Part shown: positions 56,092-64,000 of the stretch, in pieces
Numbering within the stretch: the stretch's first letter is position 1
How the letters are laid out: the number at the start of each line of letters is the position of its first letter
Origin: Mesorhizobium qingshengii
Lineage (GTDB): Bacteria; Pseudomonadota; Alphaproteobacteria; Rhizobiales; Rhizobiaceae
DNA length: 64,000 nt
Reading direction: 5' to 3'
Assembly (NCBI RefSeq): GCF_900103325.1
Contig: NZ_FMXM01000003.1
Location: forward strand, 310,001 to 374,000
Made by a program: the position numbers and the translations under genes
Notes under the pieces: model-generated
Seen by the model: only the letters and a program-made list of their open reading frames with translations
The model's database searches: none
Told to the model about the DNA's origin: nothing

Positions 56092-58640
56092 TGCCGCTGG
56101 CGCAGACGTTGAAGCTCGCGGTCCGCTTCTCGCTGCGCGAGATGCGCGGCGGCCTGTCCGGCTTCCTGATCTTCCTCGCCTGCATCGCGCTTGGCGTCGC
56201 GGCGATCGGCGGCGTCAATTCGGTGGCGCGGTCGATCACCGCCGGCGTCGCCAATCAGGGCCAGACGCTGCTTGGCGGCGACCTCCGCTTCCAGATCAAC
56301 CAGCGCGACGCCAATGAGGCCGAACGTGGCTTCCTGGACGGGCTGGGCACGGTTGCCAGAACCACCAGCATGCGTTCGATGGCGCGTCTCGCCGACGGAT
56401 CCGACCAGGCGCTGGTCGAGGCCAAGGCGGTGGACGATGCCTATCCGCTCTATGGCGCGCTGGAAACCGATCCGGCGCTGTCGAAGCAGGAACTGCTCGG
56501 CGAAGAGTTCGGCGTGTTCGGCGCCGCGGCACCGGATCTGCTGTTCGAGCGGCTGCATCTCAAGCTCGGTGACCGGCTGAAGCTCGGCACCACCACCTTC
56601 GAGCTGCGCGCCAGGCTGGTCACCGAACCGGACGCCGTGTCCGACGGGTTCGGCTTCGCGCCGCGGCTGTTGATCTCGAGCCAGGGGCTGGCGGCCACCG
56701 GGCTGATCCAGCCGGGCAGTCTGGTCGAAAATGCCTACAAGATCCGGCTGCCAGCCGATGCCGACGAGGCGCGGCTCAAGGCCATCCAGGATCAGGCGGC
56801 CAAGGACTTTCCCGAGGCCGGCTGGTCGATCCGCACGCGCAGCAATGCCGCCCCGGCGCTGTCGTCCAACATCGAACGCTTCTCGCAATTCCTGACGCTG
56901 GTCGGGCTGACGGCGCTGGTGGTCGGCGGTGTCGGCGTCGCCAATGCGGTGCGTGCCTATCTCGACGGCAAGCGCGGCGTCATTGCCACCTTCAAGAGCC
57001 TGGGCGCCTCCGGCGGCTTCGTCTTTGCCGTCTATCTGGTGCAGATTCTGATCATCGCCGCATTGGGCATTCTGCTCGGCCTGGTGCTTGGCGCGCTGAT
57101 GCCGTTCGCCGCCAGTGCCGCGCTCAAATCCGTCATTCCGGTGCCGGCGGAAGGCGGCTTCTATCCCGGCGCGCTCGGCATGGCGGCGCTGTTCGGCCTG
57201 CTGGTGACGCTGGCCTTCGCGCTTCTGCCACTCGGCCGCGCCCGCGACGTGCCGGCCACCGCGCTGTTTCGCGAGATGGGGCTGGAAGGGCGGGGCTTTC
57301 CGCGCCCTGTCTATATTGCCTCAGCCATCGGCATCGCGCTGTTGCTGGCGGCGCTGGCCATCCTGTTTTCCGGCGACCGCCGCATCGCCTCGATCTTCGT
57401 CGGCGCCACCATCTTCGCCTTCCTGGTGCTGCGCCTCGTCGGCGCACTGGTGCAATGGGCGGCGCGGAAGAGCCCTCGCGTGCGCTTCGTGGCGCTGCGG
57501 CTCGCCGTAGGCAACATCCATCGGCCCGGTGCGCTGACGCCATCGGTGGTGCTGTCGCTGGGGCTCGGGCTGACGCTGCTGGTGACTCTGGCGCTAATCG
57601 ACGGCAATCTGCGGCGGCAGATCTCCGGCAGCCTGCCGGAGCGGGCGCCGAATTTCTTCTTCGTCGACATCCAGAGCAGCGATGTCGCTTCCTTCTCCGC
57701 GCTAATCGGCAAGGAGGCGCCACGGGGAACACTGGCCAAGGTGCCGATGCTGCGCGGGCGGGTGATGGCGCTGAACGGCGTCGACGTCGACAAGGTCAAG
57801 GTTCCGGCCGAAGGCGCGTGGGTGCTGAAAGGCGATCGCGGCCTGACCTATGACGCCAGGCAGCCGGAAAATGCGACGCTGACCGAGGGCAGCTGGTGGC
57901 CGGACAATTATGGCGGCGAGCCGCTGGTCTCGTTTTCGGCCGTGGAAGGCAAGGAGATCGGGCTGAAGCTTGGCGACACCATCACCATCAATGTGCTCGG
58001 CCGCAACGTGACGGCCCGGATCGCCAATTTCCGCCAGGTCGAATGGGAGACGATGGGGATCAATTTCGTCATGGTGTTCTCGCCCAACACATTCGCCGGC
58101 GCCCCGCATGGCTGGATGGCGACGCTCACCGAAAAGAATGCCACGACGGCCGACGACGCCCGCGTCCTCAATGCCGTCACCCGCGCCTTCCCGGCGGTGA
58201 CGACGGTGCGGGTCAAGGACGCGCTCGATGTCGTCAACCAGCTGGTCGGGCAACTGGGCACGGCGATCAGGGCCGCGGCCGGCGTGGCGCTGATCGCTTC
58301 GGTGCTGGTGCTGGCCGGCGCGCTTGCCGCCGGCAACCGGGCGCGCATCCACGATGCGGTGGTGCTGAAGACACTGGGCGCGACGCGCTCGACGCTGATT
58401 GCCGCCTTCTCGCTCGAATACATGCTGATCGGGCTCGCCACCGCGATCTTCGCCTTGGCCGCCGGCAGTGCCGCTGCCTGGTTCGTCGTCGCACGCATCA
58501 TGACGTTGCCGTCGCATTTCATGCCCGAGGTGGCGGTGGCGACGATCGTCTTTGCGCTGGTGATCACGGTCGGTATCGGTCTCGTCGGCACCTGGCGGGT
58601 GCTTGGCCACAAGGCCGCGCCGGTGCTGCGCAACCTCTGA
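56091..58640 (+). CDS. ybbP: FtsX-like ABC permease YbbP
   Basis: An 849-residue permease with two FtsX domains. It has an N-terminal TM, a large periplasmic domain (45-260), a first TM bundle (TLVGLTALVVGGVGVANAVRAYLDGKRGVIATFKSLGASGGFVFAVYLVQILIIAALGILLGLVLGAL), additional TMs, a second periplasmic domain (500-720) and a C-terminal FtsX domain (IASVLVLAGALAAGNRARIHDAVVLKTLGATRSTLIAAFSLEYMLIGLATAIFALAAGSAAAW). The VLKTLGATRSTL motif is typical of FtsX/LolCE. Its start overlaps the end of the ATPase gene by 1 base. Length matches YbbP (804-850). Confidence 0.93.
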   Translation: MPLAQTLKLAVRFSLREMRGGLSGFLIFLACIALGVAAIGGVNSVARSITAGVANQGQTLLGGDLRFQINQRDANEAERGFLDGLGTVARTTSMRSMARLADGSDQALVEAKAVDDAYPLYGALETDPALSKQELLGEEFGVFGAAAPDLLFERLHLKLGDRLKLGTTTFELRARLVTEPDAVSDGFGFAPRLLISSQGLAATGLIQPGSLVENAYKIRLPADADEARLKAIQDQAAKDFPEAGWSIRTRSNAAPALSSNIERFSQFLTLVGLTALVVGGVGVANAVRAYLDGKRGVIATFKSLGASGGFVFAVYLVQILIIAALGILLGLVLGALMPFAASAALKSVIPVPAEGGFYPGALGMAALFGLLVTLAFALLPLGRARDVPATALFREMGLEGRGFPRPVYIASAIGIALLLAALAILFSGDRRIASIFVGATIFAFLVLRLVGALVQWAARKSPRVRFVALRLAVGNIHRPGALTPSVVLSLGLGLTLLVTLALIDGNLRRQISGSLPERAPNFFFVDIQSSDVASFSALIGKEAPRGTLAKVPMLRGRVMALNGVDVDKVKVPAEGAWVLKGDRGLTYDARQPENATLTEGSWWPDNYGGEPLVSFSAVEGKEIGLKLGDTITINVLGRNVTARIANFRQVEWETMGINFVMVFSPNTFAGAPHGWMATLTEKNATTADDARVLNAVTRAFPAVTTVRVKDALDVVNQLVGQLGTAIRAAAGVALIASVLVLAGALAAGNRARIHDAVVLKTLGATRSTLIAAFSLEYMLIGLATAIFALAAGSAAAWFVVARIMTLPSHFMPEVAVATIVFALVITVGIGLVGTWRVLGHKAAPVLRNL

Positions 58641-58888
58641 GTCGCGTGAGTTCCAGGTGCTGGCGATGTTCTGGCGGCCGGCATTTGGTTAAATCGGAGT
58701 AATGTTTCGCCATCAAAGGCCGAAAAACCGGGCCATGCGTGCCTCACGAAGCATTACACCCCGTTACGGTCTTGTTCTTGACGCGAATAACCATCATATT
58801 TCGCCACAGGCATGCTGGAGCCCTGCCAGCGGCGCCTGGGTCCGGGTGGACCTGACACCGGACGGGGCAGAAGCAATAGAGGACTACA

Positions 58889-59668
58889 ATGGCTGATCCC
58901 ATTCGCAACTACCAGACGCGCGCCGTGCCCGGCGTCGGCGTCGGTGCTGATATCGATCAAGGCCTGCGCGCCTACATGATCAAGGTCTACAATCTGATGG
59001 GGCTTGGCCTCCTCATCACGGGCCTTGCTGCGATCGGCACGATCATGCTGGCCACCACCACCGATCCGGCCTCGGCTGTCGCGACGCTGCCAAGCGGCGA
59101 GATGCTGACCTCCTTCGGCTATGCGATCTTCGGCTCGCCGCTGCGCTGGGTGGTGATCTTCGCCCCGCTGGCCGCGGTGATGTTCCTGTCGTTCCGTGTC
59201 CAGTCGATGAGCGTTGCGGCGGCGCAGACGACGTTCTGGGTCTATGCCGGCCTCGTCGGCCTGTCGCTGTCGTCGATCTTTCTGGTCTACACGACGGCCA
59301 GCATTTCGCAGACCTTCTTCGCCACCGCAGCGGCCTTCGGCGCGCTGTCGCTCTATGGTTACACGACCAAGCGCGACCTGACCGCGATGGGCTCGTTCCT
59401 GATCATGGGCGTGTTCGGCCTGATCATCGCAATGGTGATCAACATCTTCCTGCAGTCGTCGGCCCTGTCCTTCGCCGTTTCGGCGATCGGCGTGCTGATC
59501 TTCTCGGGCCTCACCGCCTATGACACGCAGAAGATCAAGGAGATGTATTTCGACGGCGACGCTTCGGATGTCGCCGGCCGCAAGGCGATCATGGGTGCCC
59601 TGAGGCTCTATCTCGACTTCATCAACCTGTTCATGTTCCTGCTGCAGTTCATGGGTGATCGCCGCTAA
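58889..59668 (+). CDS. Bax inhibitor-1/YccA family membrane protein
   Basis: A 259-residue inner-membrane protein with seven TM helices. Family landmarks are RAYMIKVYNLMGLGLLITGLAAIGTIM, GSPLRWVVIFAPLAAVMFLSFRVQSMSVAAAQTTFWVYAGLVGLSLSSIFLVYTTASISQTFFATAAAFGALSLYGYTTKRDLTAMGSFLIMGVFGLIIAMVINIFLQSSALSFAVSAIGVLIFSGLTAYDTQKIKEMY, with the central aspartate pair. Bacterial YccA binds FtsH; others are leak-like channels. ATG 58889 follows AGAGGACTACA. The 248-base gap before it has no gene. A strong terminator (59695-59725) follows. Confidence 0.93.
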   Translation: MADPIRNYQTRAVPGVGVGADIDQGLRAYMIKVYNLMGLGLLITGLAAIGTIMLATTTDPASAVATLPSGEMLTSFGYAIFGSPLRWVVIFAPLAAVMFLSFRVQSMSVAAAQTTFWVYAGLVGLSLSSIFLVYTTASISQTFFATAAAFGALSLYGYTTKRDLTAMGSFLIMGVFGLIIAMVINIFLQSSALSFAVSAIGVLIFSGLTAYDTQKIKEMYFDGDASDVAGRKAIMGALRLYLDFINLFMFLLQFMGDRR

Positions 59669-59694
59669 GGCTTTATCTGGACCAGCGAGTTTGG

Positions 59695-59725
59695 AAGGGG
59701 CGGCCCAACGGCCGCCCTTTTCTTT
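59695..59725 (+). terminator. Intrinsic terminator after BI-1 gene
   Basis: GGGCGGCC, loop CAAC, GGCCGCCC, then TTTTCTTTT. It lies 27 bases after the stop. Confidence 0.9.
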
Positions 59726-59774
59726 TGTGTCGGCCTTTGCTTTATGGGAGGCACATGAACGACTTGCATAAATT

Positions 59775-60347
59775 ATGAGCAGCATCACCATTCGGGCCGC
59801 CGGATCGGCCGACCTCGACCGAATCGCGGAAATCTACGCCGATGCGGTGACGCACGGTACCGCCAGCTACGAGTTGGAGCCGCCCAGCCGCGCCGAGATG
59901 GGCGCCCGCTTCGACGGTCTGATGGCCGGCGGCTTTCCCTACCTGGTGGCGGAGAAGGACGGCGCCGTGCTTGGCTATGCCTATGCCGGGGCGTTCCGGC
60001 CGCGCCCGGCCTACCGCTTCATCGTCGAGGATTCCGTCTATGTCGCGCCCGAGGCCAAGGGCCAGGGGGTTGGCCTGTTGCTGATGCGGCGGCTGATCGA
60101 GGCATGCCGCGCGGCAGGCTTTCGTCAGATCGTCGCGGTGATCGGCGATGGACGGCCGGACAGCGCTTCGGTGCGGCTGCACGAAAAGCTCGGCTTTCGC
60201 CATTCCGGCCGCCTTGAAGGCTCCGGCTACAAGCATGGGCGCTGGCTGGATACGGTCTTCATGCAGCTGTCGTTGAACGGCGGGGCCTCGGCGCCGCCTG
60301 ATCCGGATTCGCTGCCGGAGCGGAAATTCCGCAACAAAAATAACTAA
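59775..60347 (+). CDS. GNAT acetyltransferase, phosphinothricin acetyltransferase-like
   Basis: A 190-residue acetyltransferase: ITIRAAGSADLDRIAEIYADAVTHGTASYELEPPSRAEMGARFDGLMAGGFPYLVAEKDGAVLGYAYAGAFRPRPAYRFIVEDSVYVAPEAKGQGVGLLLMRRLIEACRAAGFRQIVAVIGDGRPDSASVRLHEKLGFRHSGRLEGSGYKHGRWLDTVFMQL. The pattern FRPRPAYRFIVEDSVYVAPEAKGQGVG and VRLHEKLGF is that of the PAT/MnaT (YncA) group, which acetylates phosphinothricin or methionine derivatives. The substrate is inferred from family only. ATG 59775 has AATTATG nearby but no strong ribosome-binding site. A repeat follows at 60361. Confidence 0.88.
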   Translation: MSSITIRAAGSADLDRIAEIYADAVTHGTASYELEPPSRAEMGARFDGLMAGGFPYLVAEKDGAVLGYAYAGAFRPRPAYRFIVEDSVYVAPEAKGQGVGLLLMRRLIEACRAAGFRQIVAVIGDGRPDSASVRLHEKLGFRHSGRLEGSGYKHGRWLDTVFMQLSLNGGASAPPDPDSLPERKFRNKNN

Positions 60348-60360
60348 TTGATTTTTTAGG

Positions 60361-60400
60361 CAATTCCGGACGGAAACCGCTACGCACTTTTCCTGGAATT
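60361..60400. repeat. Interspersed palindromic repeat
   Basis: CAATTCCGGACGGAAACCGC followed by TACGCACTTTTCCTGGAATT: arms AATTCC / GGAATT are inverted. It lies between the convergent GNAT and DUF2794 genes and can end both transcripts. Confidence 0.6.
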
Positions 60401-60786
60401 CAAGCCTCGACCAGTTTCAGCTTGCCGTCGAACACGCCAAGCACGCGGCCAAGCTCCTGGCCACGCTTGAGGATGCGGCCGCCAGCGGCAATGACGGCAA
60501 AAGCACCCTGCTTGCGGGCCAGCTTCGGGTCCTTGACGATCTGGAACAGCGGCACTTCGCTGGTGCGGCGGAAGACGGAAAACACGGCGCGGTCAGTAAG
60601 GTGGTCGATGGCGTAGTCGCGCCATTCATTGGCGGCAACCATGCGCCCGTAGATCCTGAGGATCTGGTCCAGTTCACGCCGGTCGAACCGCACCGGCTGA
60701 TCGAGGCGCTCGCGTCTTGCCTCGTGCAGCGGGATCAATATTGCGGATGCGTCGCCATCCCCCGTCCCGCCGCCGTCATCGGTCAT
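60400..60786 (-). CDS. DUF2794 protein
   Basis: A 128-residue alphaproteobacterial protein: ILIPLHEARRERLDQPVRFDRRELDQILRIYGRMVAANEWRDYAIDHLTDRAVFSVFRRTSEVPLFQIVKDPKLARKQGAFAVIAAGGRILKRGQELGRVLGVFDGKLKLVEA. The FDRREL..IL..YGRMVAANEWRDYAIDHL and FSVFRRTSE.PLF.I.K.P segments define DUF2794. The function is unknown; it is widely conserved in Rhizobiales. ATG 60786 follows AAGGATCGAGGC. Its promoter must be in 60787-60950. The frame to 60951 has no family support. Confidence 0.9.
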   Translation of the reverse strand: MTDDGGGTGDGDASAILIPLHEARRERLDQPVRFDRRELDQILRIYGRMVAANEWRDYAIDHLTDRAVFSVFRRTSEVPLFQIVKDPKLARKQGAFAVIAAGGRILKRGQELGRVLGVFDGKLKLVEA

Positions 60787-60999
60787 GCCTCGATCCTTCA
60801 AAATGAATCTTTGCCAACCAAAGTTGGCGCGTTCGCGAAGGAATTGCAAGACCCGCAAAGCGAGCCCCGCGCTGCGCTGTTTCCGCAACGTCCAGTCACT
60901 TTTATGAAACGCCGTGTTGGAATTGGTGATGCTTCGCCACATTCCTGCCATTTTTTATCCGCGCTCATGCCCCAATGTCCGACGAATTTACCGGCGTTG

Positions 61000-61160
61000 C
61001 CTGAGACGGTTCGGTCCGGCACCGGCTCGTAAACCCCAAGCCCCCCGCCCACGGGTCTGCGTCGGATCGAACCAACCTCGGTTTTTCCTCGGAAAAAACG
61101 GGTGCGACGATCCCAAAACCTAAATAACCGACGTCAGAAGCAAGCTGACGTCGGTTTTTT
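61000..61160 (+). ncRNA. Candidate structured small RNA with its own terminator
   Basis: In a 663-base gene-free gap, three RNA structures lie in a row. GGTTCGGTCCG (61008-61018) pairs with CGGATCGAACC (61063-61073) over 11 bp with one G-U. TTTTTCC/GGAAAAA hairpin lies at about 61082-61097. The terminator is at 61126-61160. No plus-strand gene precedes this terminator. I do not recognise SRP RNA, 6S RNA, tmRNA or RNase P in it. The 5' end is not defined. It may instead be a leader or terminator without an RNA gene. Confidence 0.35.
61126..61160 (+). terminator. Strong orphan intrinsic terminator
   Basis: AACCGACGTCAG (61126-61137), 7-base loop, CTGACGTCGGTT (61145-61156), then TTTT. A perfect 12-bp stem pointing right, with no plus-strand gene for about 780 bases upstream. 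Confidence 0.85.
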
Positions 61161-61449
61161 CATGCCTGGTTGATCCCTAGTTAATCGTGGCTGAACACCT
61201 TCGACAGGTGCGCGGGTTCGTTGCTCCATCCGCTAACGCTGGCGATCCTTCGCGCCCCCTCTGTCCTGCCGGGCATCGCCCCCACAGGAGGGAGATTGGC
61301 CCTCATCCCCGCTTTTGCCAATCTGTGTTTGAAAGTCTTGGCATGAGCCCTCTGTGTCGTCGCGTCGTCCCTGCTCTGCCTCAGGATGACGAAATGAGGA
61401 TCGTCTCGCCATCGGCGAGATAGCGGCGCTCAATCAGGATCGGAAGGTT
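61161..61449. repeat. Gap with degenerate RIME-like and palindromic-repeat fragments
   Basis: The stretch CCCCCTCTGTCCTGCCGGGCA... CCCACAGGAGGGAGATTGG (about 61255-61300) recalls RIME arms, and CCTCAGGATGACGAAATGAGG (61379-61399) recalls the CGTCATC palindrome. No gene is seen. Confidence 0.4.
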
Positions 61450-62235
61450 CTAAGGCTTGTGAATGAAGGCTGCGCCCAGAATGGGGCCGGGCAGGCCATC
61501 CTTGCCGACCGACTGCAGCAGCACCGCGCAGCCGCCCTTCTTGGAAATCTCGCTCATCGGCAATTCGTAGCGCTGCGCCTTGCCGTGCCACATGCCGGCG
61601 GTCTGGATACCCGTAACAGCGTTCCAGTAGGTCATCTTGCGGCCGCTGTTCTCACCCTGGCCGATCTTGATCGTCTGCGGCGGGTCGAAATAGACGATGA
61701 CGACATGGGCATCGCTGGGCCCGGCGCCGGCATCACCGGCGTCGATCATCACGCGGTCGCTGGTTCGGCTGACCTTGATGGCGACCCGCATGCCTTCGCC
61801 GGTCTTAGCCAAACGGGCGAGCGCGCCATCGACCTCGCCACGGCTGGCGCCGTTGACATGGACGCGGCCGTTGATGACGGCCTGCGGCGTGTAGACGGAG
61901 CGGCTGCCGAAGGCGCGCATGTAATCATATTGCCGCTCGGTGTTCTCCTTGCGGCTCAACGTGTCCTGCCAGCCAAGATAATCCCAGTAGTCGACGTGAT
62001 AGGCGAGCGCGACGATATCTTCCTTGGCGGCAAGTTCGGCAAACAACGCATCGGCCGGCGGACAGGAATTGCAGCCCTGGCTGGTGAACAGCTCGACGAC
62101 GCCCAAGGGTCTGTCGGTCTGCGGCTTGCCGGCCTGAATCTGGTCGGACCCGCCGGCATGACCAGCGCCGGCAAACGCCGAGAAGGCCAGCGCAAGGGCT
62201 GCCAGCCACAATGATTTTCGCGAGGCCATGGCCAT
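61450..62235 (-). CDS. DUF1223 thioredoxin-like secreted protein
   Basis: A 261-residue exported protein. The signal peptide is MASRKSLWLAALALAFSAFAGAGHAG. GVVELFTSQGCNSCPPADALFAELAAKEDIVALAYHVDYWDYLGWQDTLSRKENTERQYDYMRAFGSRSVYTPQAVINGRVHVNGA is the DUF1223 signature, with CNSC in thioredoxin-like CxxC position. The family is widespread in Rhizobiales; biochemical role unproven, with redox function inferred from CxxC. ATG 62235 (MAMASRK; 62229 possible). Minus strand; the divergent ceramidase-like gene starts 175 bases to the right. Confidence 0.9.
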   Translation of the reverse strand: MAMASRKSLWLAALALAFSAFAGAGHAGGSDQIQAGKPQTDRPLGVVELFTSQGCNSCPPADALFAELAAKEDIVALAYHVDYWDYLGWQDTLSRKENTERQYDYMRAFGSRSVYTPQAVINGRVHVNGASRGEVDGALARLAKTGEGMRVAIKVSRTSDRVMIDAGDAGAGPSDAHVVIVYFDPPQTIKIGQGENSGRKMTYWNAVTGIQTAGMWHGKAQRYELPMSEISKKGGCAVLLQSVGKDGLPGPILGAAFIHKP

Positions 62236-62410
62236 TCCGATTCCCGCCGGTGGTGCCGGCTTTATTGTGATTGCTGAAATATGTGGCAGAACCGGAAGTC
62301 AACAGGAAGTCACGTTGCGGTGAAATTTTTGCCATTGCAACCGACCGCAACGGCGCAATAGGACCAAGGCCTGCACTTCAGGGTGGAAACCGATTCGGGC
62401 GGCAATCACG

Positions 62411-63103
<693 letters not shown>

Positions 63104-63142
63104 TGTCCTATTCCCTACTGCCTAAGCCCTATTCCCTTGCTG

Positions 63143-64000
<858 letters not shown>

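Noticed and set aside
61000..61160. SRP RNA (4.5S) or 6S RNA gene
   Set aside because: The conserved GGAAGCAGCC loop of SRP RNA is absent and no 6S-type open bubble was recognised.

Overview
The window looks like chromosomal DNA of a Mesorhizobium-type member of the Rhizobiales (high-GC Alphaproteobacteria). This rests on gene content (imuA-imuB-dnaE2 with a GTTC-N7-GTTC LexA box, DUF2794, IalB, a DUF1223 protein, an Ala-rich S16, a chorismate mutase gene between ffh and rpsP) and on RIME-like and other palindromic intergenic repeats. The species assignment is inference. No rRNA, CRISPR array or insertion sequence is visible.

Layout. (1) 1-5.6 kb is accessory DNA of lower GC: the C-terminal part of a tyrosine recombinase, a small ORF behind a perfect hairpin, a lipoprotein, an unknown protein, an XRE regulator and a membrane-anchored HerA-like ATPase, ending at tRNA-Gly(GCC). 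(2) 5.8-8.6 kb: YbaK/PrdX tRNA editing, CnoX-like thioredoxin-TPR, Lon-N-domain protein and Trm112-like protein. (3) 8.9-14.7 kb: the SOS mutagenesis operon imuA-imuB-dnaE2 behind a LexA box. (4) 14.9-25.4 kb: metallopeptidase, CoA-ester lyase, a DUF4173-response regulator-kinase operon, FAD oxidoreductase, DUF72, and an ArsR regulator with three SRPBCC proteins and a palindromic operator. (5) 25.6-35.5 kb: leuD, leuB and asd mixed with RidA, VOC, GNAT, OB-DUF805, glycosyltransferase and DEAD-box helicase genes. A Lys/Thr-rich leader ORF precedes asd. (6) 35.6-41.7 kb: small metabolic and membrane genes, then ffh-chorismate mutase-rpsP. (7) 42-52.4 kb: CPBP protease, SH3 protein, zinc peptidase, lytic transglycosylase, a repeat protein cut by two stop codons, argG, LysE exporter, a membrane-protein pair with rlmN, and ialB. 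(8) 52.6-64 kb: YkvA, pterin dehydratase, LMW phosphatase, thpR, the divergent tesA / ybbA-ybbP locus, Bax inhibitor-1, GNAT, DUF2794, a structured RNA candidate, DUF1223, ceramidase-like protein and the 3' part of acnA.

Most of the window is ordinary housekeeping and stress-response DNA. The points most worth a second look are the leader ORF with Lys and Thr codons and competing hairpins before asd (34193-34480), the tRNA-bounded island with a membrane-fused HerA ATPase, the structured RNA candidate with its own terminator near 61.0-61.16 kb, and the tandem-repeat protein whose third repeat is separated by adjacent TAG and TAA codons.
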